DNA from: JAICMB01 sp963838885
Lineage (GTDB): Bacteria > Acidobacteriota > Terriglobia > Bryobacterales > Bryobacteraceae
NCBI GenBank assembly: GCA_963838885.1
Contig: CAWITB010000013.1
Span: 82,779 to 146,778, forward strand
Reading direction: 5' to 3'
Length of the DNA: 64,000 nt
In this document: positions 18,291 through 28,484 of the stretch, piece by piece
How the letters are laid out: the number at the start of each line of letters is the position of its first letter
How positions within the stretch are numbered: position 1 is the first letter of the stretch
Notes under the pieces: generated by a model
Database searches by the model: none
What the model saw: only the letters and a program-made list of their open reading frames with translations
Told to the model about the DNA's origin: nothing
Position numbers and translations under genes: made by a program

Positions 18291-18638
18291 TTAGGGATTA
18301 GTGTCAGGATTTACTTTTTCGTTTCTTGGCGGCGATTCGTCATACCTGCAATCACCTTCGTTGGCGCCCTTTCTTTCATCTTTTCCACGGTCGCCCCGGC
18401 GCCCCGCCCCGCAGCCGATTTCAAGCACCCGCATCGTGCGCGGGTCTTTGCCTTGGCAGATATTGCCCATGTCGGTAAGGATCTCTTCCTCGATGGTGCG
18501 CTGCCCCGGCCGGAAGAACTCTTCGTCGCTCCATTCGCGCCGCTCCGTATTGACGTGACAACGGGCGTTTTCACGGGCGCGCTCGTCCCAGTCCCGCTTC
18601 ATTTTTTCGAGCTGTTGCGCGATGCTGATCTCGGCCAT
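18291..18638 (-). pseudogene. 5' stump of duplicated methyltransferase gene
   Basis: An open frame of 115 codons begins exactly like the methyltransferase at 12722-13399 (MAEISIAQQLEKMKRDWDER) and runs to the SAM motif (LEIGCGAGR). It leaves the homologous DNA at 18400 and continues into unrelated sequence to a stop at 18291. The catalytic domain is missing, so the product cannot be active. It retains the native upstream DNA next to the PilZ gene, which may be the original location of the methyltransferase promoter. Confidence 0.88.
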
Positions 18639-18666
18639 CCGTGACTCATTTTGTCATATCGGCGCG
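18400..18666. repeat. 267-bp direct repeat, right copy
   Basis: Right-hand copy of the repeat at 13161-13427, offset by 5239 bp. The differences cluster in the gene's 5' coding part (for example at 18490, 18525, 18558-18560 and 18618). See the left copy for boundaries. Confidence 0.95.
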
Positions 18667-18744
18667 TTTCCGTACTAGAACCGCGCGCCGCAAGAATATA
18701 CCTTTCGCTGTTGACCTCGGAGGGACATAAGGCTAGAGTCTAAG

Positions 18745-19065
18745 GTGACTGTGTCCGATCAACGAAGATCCCGCCGCTTCGACTTGAATCTTCCCTTCGA
18801 GCTCCTGCGCAACGGAGGCCGAGAGCTTTTCGAAAGCGGCGAAACAATGAATGTCAGTTCCGCCGGCGTACTGTTCCGCTCCAGCGCCGATGTGAAGACC
18901 GGCGATATCGTGGAGTATAGAATCACGCTGCCAAGCTCGCTCAATAGCGTCACGGTCGTACTCAAGTGCAAGGGCAGGGTAGTGCGGCGCATCACGGATT
19001 CCGAAGCCGCCGCTACAATGGAACGTTGGGAGTTCCTTCGCGACGGCGCTTCGACGCGGTTCTGA
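18745..19065 (+). CDS. PilZ-domain protein
   Basis: 106 residues. It carries the PilZ signature: RRSRRF near the N-terminus (RxxxR, residues 7-11) and the NVSSAG element (D/NxSxxG) about 27 residues later, followed by strands (VEYRITLPSSLNSVTVVLKCKGRV, under the family's barrel). PilZ domains bind cyclic di-GMP. As a single-domain protein it would act through a partner, not visible here. Start is GTG at 18745; a second GTG at 18751 is equally possible because no clear SD is present. Confidence 0.8.
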   Translation: MTVSDQRRSRRFDLNLPFELLRNGGRELFESGETMNVSSAGVLFRSSADVKTGDIVEYRITLPSSLNSVTVVLKCKGRVVRRITDSEAAATMERWEFLRDGASTRF

Positions 19066-20945
19066 ACGGCATACGGCGAATTCCAGGTCTCGGACAGGAC
19101 GCAGTGTACGCACTGCGCCAGTTCCGGCGCGCACCCGGCTACACGGCGGTGGCGATTGCGATTCTGGCGCTCGGAACGGGAGCCAACGCGCTGATGTATT
19201 CGGTGATCGACTCCGTTCTGCTGCGGCCGCTGCCCTACGCGGATGCGTCGCGGCTGGTCGATCTGAACCGCGTTGACCCCAGGGGCATAGCGGTTCGCTA
19301 TCGCTGCCGACCTTTCTCGATATACGTGCGCGGGCAAAGTCGCTTAGCGCGGTGGCCGCCTATCGGGAGCGCAGCGTGTCTCTACGGTTGGCGTCTGGAG
19401 AATCGATCCACATCGGCGCCATCGAGTCCAGCGCGAATTTGTTCGATCTGCTGGGAGTACGGCCAATGTTGGGGCGGACTTTTCTCGGCGATGAAGACCA
19501 GCCTGGAAGGCCGTGCGTGGCCGTGTTCCAGGCGGACATATGGCGGGAGCGGTTTGACGGCAATGGAGCCGCGATCGGGATGCATTTCACTCTCGACGGC
19601 GCGCCTTGCACGGTGGTCGGCGTAATGCTGTCGGGCATGACGTTTCCCGCTTCCGCTTCCGGCGCTGTTTGGACTCCCATGCATCCGTCCGCGCAACTGA
19701 TGCAGCGGGATACCGATTATCTGAACGCGATCGGGCGGTTGCAGCGCGGCGTCACCGTGCAGACGGCGCGCAACGAATTGAACATGATATCGGAGAACAT
19801 CGCCAGGGCGAACCCCGACGAGAAAGGCACGCGTATTGGGATCACGCCGTACCTTGACACAATTACTGCGTAGAGCCGCCGGCTCTATTCGCTCTGCTGG
19901 GAGCGGTGGTGCTGCTGCTGCTGATCGCGTGCGCCAACGTAGCGAACCTGCAATTGGCGCGGGCGCTGAGCAGAAAGCGCGAGTTTGCGATCCGGGCGGC
20001 CGTCGGCGCGGGCAAGGGGCGGTTGGCCCGGCAGCTTTTGACCGAAAGCCTGGCCCTGGCGCTCGCCGGCGGCCTTGCGGGAGTGGCGCTCGCGGCATTC
20101 TCGCTTGGCGCTCTCAAGAAATTGGGGGCGGAGATCGTGCCGCGCGTCAATGAGATTCAGTTGCGCGTGGAGGTCTGCGTGGCCGTGATCGCGGCGGCCG
20201 CGCTGACTGGGGTTCTGTTTGGGCTCGCGCCCATCGCGCAAGCCTTCCGCCATGATATTGAACGCAGTCTGCGCGATACCGGTACGGCGTTGAGCGGCGC
20301 AAAGCGCCCCGGAATGTTGAACGAAGCCCCAGCATAGCCATTGCTCAAGGGCAAGTAGGAGACGAATCCGGCGGCCTTCACGCCCGGCAACTGGCGTATG
20401 CGGTCGAGCTCCGGCCCAAAAAGCGCCGACGCCAGATCGCGGCCTTTATAGCTATTCGCGGAAATCGCGGTCTGCAGCGTCAGCACGCGTTCCGTCGAGA
20501 ACCCCAGATCCTCGTGCAACAAGTGGTATAGCGTCCGCAACAGCAACCCCGATCCCGCGAGCAAGATATTCTGCTGGGCGTGTTCGCGGCGTTGGCTCTT
20601 ACGGTCGCCGCCGCGGGATTGTATGCGCTGCTGTCCTATAACGTAGGGCAGCGCCGCCGCGAGATCGCGCTGCGTATCGCGCTGGGCGCCCGGAGCGAGG
20701 ACGTCATCCGCGGCGTAGTGGCGCGCGCGATGTGGCTCTATGTGATCGGGTTGGCTGCGGGAGTGGTGGGCGCGGTATGGTGCGGGCGGTTTTTGAGCGC
20801 CATGCTGGCGGGGGTTCAGCCGTGGGATGCGATCACGCTCCTATCGACGGCGGCCGCGCTATTCGTGGTTTCGCTGCTTGCGGCGTGGTTCCCGGCGCGG
20901 CGCGCGGCCTCGATCGATCCCATGCGCGTTCTGCGCATGGAGTAA
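19062..20945 (+). pseudogene. Degraded ADOP-family MacB/FtsX-type permease
   Basis: Remnant of an ABC-transporter permease of the acidobacterial duplicated orphaned permease type. Pieces in order: AVYALRQFRRAPGYTAVAI to about 19300; then after a frame change AYRERSVSLRLASGESIHIG to the stop at 19873; then another frame (VVLLLLIACANVANLQLARA to FGLAPIAQAFRHDI) to about 20300; then an inverted piece on the opposite strand to about 20570; then the C-terminal FtsX domain (GLYALLSYNVGQRRREIALR to PMRVLRME) to 20945. At least two frameshifts, one inversion and a deletion in the middle make it non-functional. No clear start codon; the usual N-terminal 70 residues are absent. Confidence 0.88.
20305..20570 (-). 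other. Inverted internal segment of the ADOP permease
   Basis: Read on the minus strand this gives normal ADOP mid-protein sequence (LLAGSGLLLRTLYHLLHEDL, VLTLQTAISANSYKGRD, LPGVKAAGFVSYLPLSNGY), while flanking parts of the same gene read on the plus strand. The left junction falls in a short hairpin, GGCGC-AAA-GCGCC at 20296-20308; the right junction lies near an ATATT at 20566-20570. An inversion between short inverted repeats explains the arrangement. Confidence 0.85.
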
Positions 20946-21056
20946 AGATGCGCGCACTCGGCGGTTACAGGGCTGCCCGGAAAAGCACCTCTGAACCTCG
21001 TAGACCACGCTTTCGGGCGCGCAAAGCGAAAGTTTCGGCGCCCTCGTGGCCGCCCG

Positions 21057-22860
21057 CTAATGAGGGACAATCAAACGCCAACCCGTCACGTCAACCCCCG
21101 AATTGAGATATGTCCAGTTGAGCATTTGACTTCCGTAAAGCCCGCCCATATACCAGGCGACAGGCGTTTGCGAGGCGTCATTTTGCCACACCAGATCGGG
21201 TACGCCGTCCGCGTTCAGATCGGCGGCGCCCACGACGCGCCATCCTGCCTCAGGGGGACCAACAAACGTCCAGGTTTGCATCTCCGAGCCGCTCGCGCCT
21301 CCCATGTACCACAACACGACTTGGCGCGATGCATCATTTTGCCAGACGAGATCGGCAACGCCGTCCCGATTGAAGTCGGCTGCGGCCTGAACCGACCAAC
21401 CGGGCTCCGGAGGCCCTACGTACGTCCAGGAGGTCATGTTGGCGCCGGCCGGCCCGCCCATGTACCAGATGACCGCTTGCCGGGAGCTTGTGTTTTGCCA
21501 GACAAGATCAGGCACGCCGTCGCCGTTGAAATCCGCTGCCGCGACAATGTTCCAGCCGGGCTCTGGCCCGCTCAGTAATGTCCAATTCTGCATTTGAGCG
21601 CCCGACGTCCCGCTCATGTACCAGATCACGGCTTGACCTGTCTCAACGTTCTGCCATATAAGATCGCGAATACCGTCGTTGTTGAAATCCGCCGATGCCG
21701 CCAGACGCCAACCGGCGACTTGGGTTCCCTGCGCCAGGTATTGGAAGGTTTCTAGCGCAGTACCGTTCATATACCAGCCGACAACGTCGGAGCTGGAATT
21801 GTTCTGCCACGTCAGAACGGGTTTCTGCGGAGCGGAACCGTTCCCGGAGCCGTTTCCGGAGCCGTTGCCAGAACCGTTCACGACAGGAGAATGAGAGGCG
21901 TCCAATCTGATTTCCAGCGGTAAAGAAAATCGATCCGTCCGGGGCTTTCGTGAGATCGCCGGTTGCCGTGGCCGGGTAGAACGTAACCGCGCCCGCAGTG
22001 GTGATCTGGCCGATATTGCTTAAGCCTGCCGCGAACCACAGAGAGCCGCCGTCGCCGGATGTGATGCCGCTCATCGAATTGACCGCCGTCGCGCTCAAAG
22101 GATAAAAAGCGACACTACCGGATGTCGTCATGCGACCAATGTTTGGGCTCAGGAAGTACTCAACCTCCGTAAACCAGAGCGCTCCGTCGGGACCAACCGT
22201 AATTCCTTCCAGGAGGCCTTCGGGGTATGGCGATCCGGGTCCCGCCACAACGAAACGCGTGATCTGACCGAAGGTGGTCACGCGATCGATAACTTGACCA
22301 ACCTCCGCCACCCATAGGGCGCCATCGGGGCCGGCAACGATACCATCCAGGTTCAACATCTGGCCATTTGTGTACTCGGTTATCGCGCCGGATGTCGTGA
22401 TACGGCCCACCTTGCCCGCGCTATATTCTGTAAACCATAGCGCGCCATCGGGACCAAGCGTAATTGCGCTGGGCTGACTGGAGCCGGTTGGAATAGCATA
22501 CTCGGAGAAGGCGCCATTGGTTGCGATCCGGCCAATTTTATTCCCGGCCCACTCCGTGAACCAGAGGGCGCCGTCGGGGCCCGCGGCAATGCCCATGGGT
22601 TGGCTATTCGCGCTAGGAACGGAATAGGAGGTTACGATGCCGTCCGTGGTGATACGGCCGATCTTGCCCAGGGCAAGGTCCGTAAACCACAACGCGCCAT
22701 CGGGCCCTAACGTAATGTGCGACGCCTCGGAACCGCTAGCCAGAGAATAATACGTTATCGTCGGCGCCGCCGCAAGATCCAGCCCGCCGCAGAGCGGCAA
22801 GACAAGTGCGGAACACCTCAGGCAGCGTGCGTAAAAAGTGAGTAACATCGAAGTTGTCAT
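21057..22860 (-). pseudogene. Virginiamycin-B-lyase-like propeller fused to VCBS/FG-GAP repeats, one frameshift
   Basis: Secreted protein in two frames. The ATG at 22860 follows a strong SD (AAGGAGGAGG) and encodes a signal peptide, then seven or so beta-propeller blades of the streptogramin-lyase type (ITLGPDGALWFTDLALGKIG, AAGPDGALWFTEWAGNKIG). Near 21890 the frame changes at GNQIGRLSF; the other frame continues with a (GSGN)n linker and five FG-GAP/VCBS-like repeats (AAADFNGDGVPDLVWQN, VIWYMGG) to the stop at 21057. One base indel would restore a roughly 600-residue fusion. Either the gene is broken or the sequence has an error there. Confidence 0.82.
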
Positions 22861-23371
22861 TTGCCCTCCTCCTTGGGCCATGCGCATTCAATGGCGCGGT
22901 TTCACGACTCGAGATACGCCCGAAGCTTTCGTTCCGCCGCGGGCCATTAAGCCGCGCCGGTGGCAAGGAACCCATGCGTAGTTCGGCAATACAACCTATC
23001 GGCGCGCTGCGTGAAAAAGATAGATAAATCGATACCGGACCGAATATCTGGCCCGTGAAGGGCTGATTGGCGGCAATCGTGTCAGTGGATTCGCGGTGAG
23101 GCTCAGGCTTCGCAACTTACTCTCGTTCGAGCGAAACCCGCGGTTCCCAAATCAGAACTTGCTTAGAGAACTTAGTTCAAAACGCGCCGGCGCCTAACTG
23201 AAATAATGGCGACGGAGCGGCGGCAAGGTTGGAATCCGCTAATGCCCACCTTCCCGTCAATGCATAATGTTACGTACAAGGGCGTGCTCGGGACGTCCAT
23301 CGCCCGGGTGGCGAGTCATGAGACCCGGACTGTTTTCCGAAGGCAGTCAAGAGCAGCGATATCGGGGGATT
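22861..23371. other. Intergenic stretch, nothing recognised
   Basis: About 510 bp between the divergent propeller gene and the hydrolase gene. I see no protein-like frame, RNA gene or clear repeat. It should hold the promoters for both divergent genes. Confidence 0.4.
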
Positions 23372-24451
23372 ATGAAACCCATAAAGGCGCTTGGAGCCGT
23401 TTGCGCCATCTGCGGCGCGCTCGCGGCGGCAAATTATCCGGAGCCGTTGGAGGGTGACTGGATCGCAAAAGACTTTCACTTCACCAGCGGCGAACGGCTG
23501 CCGGAGTTGCGGCTTCACTATAGAACCATCGGCAAGCCCGTGCGGGATGCCCGCGGGATAGTGCGCAACGCCGTGCTGATCATGCACGGGACGACGGGCA
23601 GCGGAAAAGCGTTCCTCGGCGACAACTTTGCCGGCAGGCTTTTCGCGCCGGGGCAACTGCTGGACGCGGCGAAATATTACATCATCCTTCCGGACGCGAT
23701 CGGGCACGGGAAATCGAGCAAGCCCAGCGACGGCATGCGTATGCGCTTTCCAAAATACGACTACGACGACATGGTCCGCGCGCAATATCTCCTGTTGACC
23801 GAAGGCCTGGGCGTCAACCATCTGCGCCTTGTGATGGGAACCTCGATGGGCGCGATGCACACGTGGATGTGGGGTGAGATGTATCCCAACTTCATGGATG
23901 CGCTCATGCCGCTCGCAAGCCAGCCTGTCGAAATTGGAGGACGCAACCGGATGATGCGGAAAATGATGATCGATGCCATCGAGAACGATCCGGAATGGAA
24001 GGGCGGTGAGTATTCGAGCGAGCCGCTCCGCGGACTGACGTGCGCGATGTACGTGCTGTCGATCATGACCAGCAGCCCCTTGCAGCTTCAGAAGCAGTAT
24101 CCGGCGCGCGCCGGCGCCGACGCCGCCCTCGAAAAGACGATTGCGGCGCGGTTGGCGCAGCAGGATGCCAACGACCTTATATATGCCGTGGACGCATCGC
24201 GGTTCTACAATCCGGAGCCGCAATTGGGCAAAATCGAAGCCCCTTTGACGGCCGTGAACTCTGCCGACGACCAGGTGAATCCGCCGGAGCTGGGCATCGG
24301 CGAGCGTGAAATCAAGAAGGTGAAGCGGGGAAAATTCGTTTTAATTCCCATCAGCGGCGAGACCCGCGGCCATGGAACGCATTCCCTGCCCGCGGTGTGG
24401 GGAGACTATTTGCGGCAGCTTCTGAAGGAGTCGGAACGGGGGTCGTTATAA
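23372..24451 (+). CDS. Exported alpha/beta hydrolase of the MetX-like fold
   Basis: 359 residues from ATG 23372, giving a signal peptide (IKALGAVCAICGALAAA). The fold resembles homoserine acetyltransferase-type hydrolases: oxyanion region VLIMHGTTGSGKAFLGDNF, nucleophile elbow MGTSMGAMHTWMWG, acid NSADDQVNPPE, and histidine in RGHGTHSLPA. Because it is exported it is unlikely to make methionine; a secreted esterase or acyltransferase role is more likely. It overlaps the M48 peptidase start by one base (TAATG), so the two are an operon. Confidence 0.86.
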   Translation: MKPIKALGAVCAICGALAAANYPEPLEGDWIAKDFHFTSGERLPELRLHYRTIGKPVRDARGIVRNAVLIMHGTTGSGKAFLGDNFAGRLFAPGQLLDAAKYYIILPDAIGHGKSSKPSDGMRMRFPKYDYDDMVRAQYLLLTEGLGVNHLRLVMGTSMGAMHTWMWGEMYPNFMDALMPLASQPVEIGGRNRMMRKMMIDAIENDPEWKGGEYSSEPLRGLTCAMYVLSIMTSSPLQLQKQYPARAGADAALEKTIAARLAQQDANDLIYAVDASRFYNPEPQLGKIEAPLTAVNSADDQVNPPELGIGEREIKKVKRGKFVLIPISGETRGHGTHSLPAVWGDYLRQLLKESERGSL

Positions 24452-25383
24452 TGGAGCGGTTCCGCGAAAGGCGGGAAAAACTGACAACGATCATGTTGAG
24501 CCGGCTGACGGCGGCGATTTCGCGGCGGGAGCTGTTGCGCTTTGCTGCCGCGCTTCCCCTTTCCGGCGGCCCCGCGATGCTGCGGGCTTCCGAGCCGCGG
24601 GTCATGGTCCCCGCTTACAACAAGCTTAGCGATGAGGAAGAAATCGAGTTCGGCCGCAAAATCGCGGCGCAGATGGATCAAAGCCCTCGCTTGCCATTGC
24701 TGGGCTTCGGCCCGATCGATGGCTACGTCAACAACATGGTCCAAAGGCTCGGCCGCGCATCGCAACGCCCCGGCATGGATTATGTGGCCAAAGTAGTCAA
24801 TACGCCGTCGGTCAACGCGAAATCGATTCTCGGCGGACACACATACGTCTACCGTGGGCTCCTGCGGTTCGTGCAGAGCGAATCGGAATTGGCGGCAGTC
24901 CTGGCGCACGAAGTCGGGCACGTGGCGGGTCACCATTCCGCTAACAACATCATGATCGAGGTGCGCGCCAAGCAGCTTTACGAGGTCGTGAAGAAGAACG
25001 TCAGGCTAGAGAACAATGTGATCGCACAGGTGATTCAAAAACTGGGCGGACCTCTCGCGGTGCTCGCATTGATGCATTACCAGCGCGACGAAGAATTTCA
25101 GGCGGACATGTTGGGATTTTACGAAATGGTCCGATGCAACTGGGACCCCCACGGCATGGTGCGGCTGTTCGAAGATTTTCATAAGTTGGAGGGAAAGCCG
25201 ACTCTCATGAAAGCGGTTTTGTCGGACCACCCTCCTTCGGCCGAACGCGCCGGCCGTATTCGCAAGGAGATCGCTACGGCGCGCCTGCCTGCAAGAATGG
25301 TCGACGACAGCCTTGCGTTCAAAGGTATGAAGGCCGCGCTGGCGCTTTTGCCTGCCCCGTCCGAAGCGCGCCCGCGGGGCTAG
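24451..25383 (+). CDS. M48-family zinc metallopeptidase
   Basis: 310 residues from ATG 24451 (an internal ATG at 24493 is possible). The N-terminus has a twin-arginine-like export signal (AISRRELLRFAAALPL). The catalytic zinc site is AHEVGHVAGHH (HEXXH), with the third ligand probably in EEFQADMLGFYEM, as in the HtpX/BepA family. C-terminal part is helical. Expected to work in the periplasm in envelope quality control. Translationally coupled to the exported hydrolase. Confidence 0.88.
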   Translation: MERFRERREKLTTIMLSRLTAAISRRELLRFAAALPLSGGPAMLRASEPRVMVPAYNKLSDEEEIEFGRKIAAQMDQSPRLPLLGFGPIDGYVNNMVQRLGRASQRPGMDYVAKVVNTPSVNAKSILGGHTYVYRGLLRFVQSESELAAVLAHEVGHVAGHHSANNIMIEVRAKQLYEVVKKNVRLENNVIAQVIQKLGGPLAVLALMHYQRDEEFQADMLGFYEMVRCNWDPHGMVRLFEDFHKLEGKPTLMKAVLSDHPPSAERAGRIRKEIATARLPARMVDDSLAFKGMKAALALLPAPSEARPRG

Positions 25384-25679
25384 CCAGTTTTGCGGCAGCG
25401 CTAAAACCGCAGGTTTCGACACGAGCTGCTAGGGCAAATATATAATTGCCTAATCCGCAGCACGGTGGTGGGTTTGGGGGTGCACGGGGGATCGGGCAGG
25501 GCCGCAATGAGACCGGGTCGGCAGCTCAAGATGTGACGGTAGCCATCGCTCCGTAGGCGCTCCGTTCCGCAGCGAGCTTCCCGCTCCCGGCCCGTATTGC
25601 TCTTTCTGACCTGCCCCGTTGGTGGAACTGGAGTGGAGAGCACGAATGGCGCGGACGAAACGCTCGGGAAGGAGGCAAA

Positions 25680-27481
25680 ATGCGTGTTGTTGCAAAAAGG
25701 CCCATCAATCAAAAGGCCGCGAGCGCTGCCGATGATGATTTCTATAAAAAGCATCCGGAATACGTAGTAAACGGCCAACGAATGCCGATCGACTTCTGCG
25801 ACCCCGCGCAGGAGAAGCTCCGCGATGAATGGATGCTGCTCTACCAGAAGCGGGGTGGTGAAGTCGAAGAGGACAAGTTTGCCAAAAAAATCGGCGACCC
25901 CGTTATGCCCTGTCCACTGATGCGCGGGGCTCTATGGGTCGTCGTAACCGACAAGCTGACTGGCGCACTCATCAAGGACGCCGCGGTTTTCATCTCCGGC
26001 CCCGATTTCCGCAACGGTTTTACGGATCACGACGGGAAAATTGTTTTTTCCGATCTGAGACCCGGCTCTTACTCCGTGAACGCCTCCAAGCCTCGGTTTT
26101 CGAGAGAGGCTGTCACCGTGAGCGTTGCACCATACGTTACCACCAATGCAACTCTCGCTCTCCAGGCGCAAGGACTCTTCGGCGCCGTTACCAATGACGT
26201 TACGACCGATCCGATCGCCGGCGCGACAGTCACTCTAGTGGAACGGAGTACCAGTACTAGTACCACGGCTATAACCGACGCCTCCGGACTGTTCGCGTTC
26301 CCGGAACTGGACGTGGGCACTTATGAACTGCAGGCCGCCAAGCCCGGCTTCACATTTGAAGAACTCACCGCGGTGCTCGGAACGGTCGTTGAAGGGCAAA
26401 GAACAGAGGTGGATCTGAAGCTGCATCCTATCCCCGTGTTCTCCGTCGCCATCGACATGGATCCCAGTCGCCAGTCACTCACAACATTGAATTTCCCCAG
26501 TGGAAACTGGCGCGAATCCAAAATACACTTCAACGTCGTAATCCAGTCGCCGGAAACGTCGTTTAAAGCTGACAGCGCGGAGTTCTCCGTAATCGTCAAA
26601 GGGAGTGTCGTATATACCAAGACCTTTCATGCGGAATACGTGACGGTCGGCAAACATGGCTGGGAATGGGACGGGTTTGATTCCAACGATGTACTGGACT
26701 CTAAGCTGCTAAAGGGAGACGACCGACAAGTAAAAGTGGTCGTGGTCAAAGGCAACATTAGCAAGACAGCCATTGAGAAGTTTGACATCTACGCTTGGAA
26801 CGCGCTCAAGGATATCGGTGGGGTCGCTCCCTGGGCCGACATTAAAGTGGATTTGAAAAGTCAAAAGGTAGACATTACGGCGGCCATCGATACTGAGCAA
26901 GGTCCGGATATCGGTTCGAACCAGCTCTTTGTATCCGACGCGGATCAAGCGCGGTTGGAACAGTTGACCTTCAATGGGATCGCCATATACTGGTCCCGTG
27001 ATATCACCGTCGGCGGTAAGCTCTTTCATGTTCGAACGGTCGCCGTACAGAACGACGATAGCCGGGTGGCACTGAAAATGTCGATCGATCGTACTCCAGA
27101 CGGAAGCCGATCGCATAACAGCGGCATTATTGATGGTGAATTTATTGGAATATCGGCGAAGCGACAGCACGTGTTTCCACCCCAGCCGCGGCAGTCGCTA
27201 AGGCCGACGAGCGTTTCAAAGAAACTGCCGCTCACGAATGGGGGCACAGCGTATTAGAAGCTTTCGGCGGACGCGATCTCTCCTGGACGCACAAGAATAG
27301 CAGCACCAAATACACGCAGGATACGAAAACGTCGTCACCAGGTTATCCGGCGGCCGGTGAGATCGACCTGATGATCTACTATAACGGGTATGAACCCGCC
27401 GATTACTTCAAGCGAGTGATCGCTGCCGAAGAAGACGTGAAGCGGCTCATCCGGCTCACGAGTATAGACTTCTGGTCGTGA
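25680..27481 (+). pseudogene. Module B large protein: regulatory beta domains plus HEWGH domain, broken by frameshift
   Basis: The ATG at 25680 follows a near-perfect SD (AAGGAGG). The first frame gives 525 codons: an N-terminal segment (DDDFYKKHPEYVVNGQRMP), two carboxypeptidase-regulatory-like domains at about 85-165 (ALWVVVTDKLTGALIKDAAV) and 165-255 (GLFGAVTNDVTTDPIAGATV), then a larger beta domain. The frame turns to nonsense after about 27150. The -1 frame continues coherently to TGA at 27479-27481 and contains FKETAAHEWGHSVLEAFGG, a zinc-metalloprotease HEXXH motif, and DLMIYYNGYEPADYFKRVI. One indel separates the proposed catalytic tail from the rest. The small helical gene follows 21 bp later. 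Confidence 0.78.
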
Positions 27482-27502
27482 GACCCGCAAAGGAGAACCG
27501 CA

Positions 27503-27865
27503 ATGGCAATCATCGGCAGTGAACTTATGGATGCGTTCAGGAGGGCTGACGTAAAGAGCTTCCAACTGGCAATGGTCCAGCATCTCCGTTTACGCATGGC
27601 GGCCGAGTCCGCCGCGCTCTCCGCAGACGGCCTGATGCAACTCGTTGAAGCGGGCATACGCAACAGCGCAACTTACGGTATTACGGGTGAGTTCGACGTC
27701 CGGCGCTATCTGGAATGCATGCTCGTTTATGCCGAAGATTTCGACCGCAATCCCAATTACGCCTGGGCCGGTCAAATTCTTCTGGCCGACAACATCGACG
27801 GCGCCGCCAAAATGGACAGAATCGGCGACTACGAACTCTTCGTCCTTCGAAAAGCAGCTTGCTAG
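27503..27865 (+). CDS. Small helical protein of module B
   Basis: 120 residues with a good SD (AAGGAG) before ATG 27503. All helical: LMDAFRRADVKSFQLAMVQH, DGLMQLVEAGIRNSATYGIT, DVRRYLECMLVYAEDF, YAWAGQILLADNIDGAAKMD. It matches the pattern of the module A protein at 17892-18233 (helix, LxxLVxxGIxxAxxYGI, WAxxIL, KM) and the broken one at 54312-54637. Family function unknown to me. Sits directly after the large regulatory-domain protein. Confidence 0.8.
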   Translation: MAIIGSELMDAFRRADVKSFQLAMVQHLRLRMAAESAALSADGLMQLVEAGIRNSATYGITGEFDVRRYLECMLVYAEDFDRNPNYAWAGQILLADNIDGAAKMDRIGDYELFVLRKAAC

Positions 27866-28484
27866 TTCCCGCGCGACGGAGCTCTCGCTTCACGCCGAAT
27901 CGTCTCTCTGCTCTCGCCAAACCTCGGGGCGCGGTCGAGTAGCTCAATATCAGCTGATCCCACCGCCGGCAAGAAGCACAAGGTCCACATCGAGTGCTCG
28001 AAACCAGTGTACTGGCCGCAATGGATCTCCAAAGGAGGAAAAACTTGCTCTCAGCGGAGCTCTCAACAGAGTCAGGCGGGTATAGACTCCTTTGTGCCGG
28101 GACGTCAAAATGGAAATCCGGGAATGGAGATCTGTATGAAACCTTAGTTAATTCTGTAACAATGCTGCTGCTGGTGAGTACGAGCCAACCTGACGTGATC
28201 GTCAACGGAAGTTTTTGAAACTTCAACATCGCCCAACCGACGCAAAGTTTGCTGGCTTTATGCGGCGCTTCTCACCGCCCGCCAACACCGATATCACGGG
28301 GCGGACAATCAGTGGAATCGCCCGCGACGGAGGCTCCTAGAGAGCGGCGAACGACGCGGGCGGGCGGAATGGTCGTGCGAATAGGGCCTTCAACCCGGTC
28401 TTCTCGGGCGATCGCTTCCCCCTCTGGCGTCCGGCGTCGCGCGTGGACTGCTCCAGGCGACGGACATTTTAGTTTCTCCAGCTA
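27866..28484. other. Stretch with a possible plus-strand gene remnant
   Basis: No intact gene. On the plus strand around 27955-28150 a protein-like piece reads GKKHKVHIECSKPVYWPQWI and GGKTCSQRSS before a stop; it resembles nothing I can name and has no start. It may be a decayed further gene of module B. From 28220 to 28484 I see nothing. Confidence 0.3.

Noticed and set aside
18234..18399. Possible transposase or terminal inverted repeat at the right end of module A
   Set aside because: No transposase-like frame and no matching inverted sequence next to 13428; only the 267-bp direct repeat is supported.
21825..21895. Short repeated tract taken at first for a satellite or CRISPR-like array
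   Set aside because: The repeats are 12 bp, in frame and code for a Gly-Ser-Gly-Asn linker inside the propeller/VCBS gene; there are no spacers.
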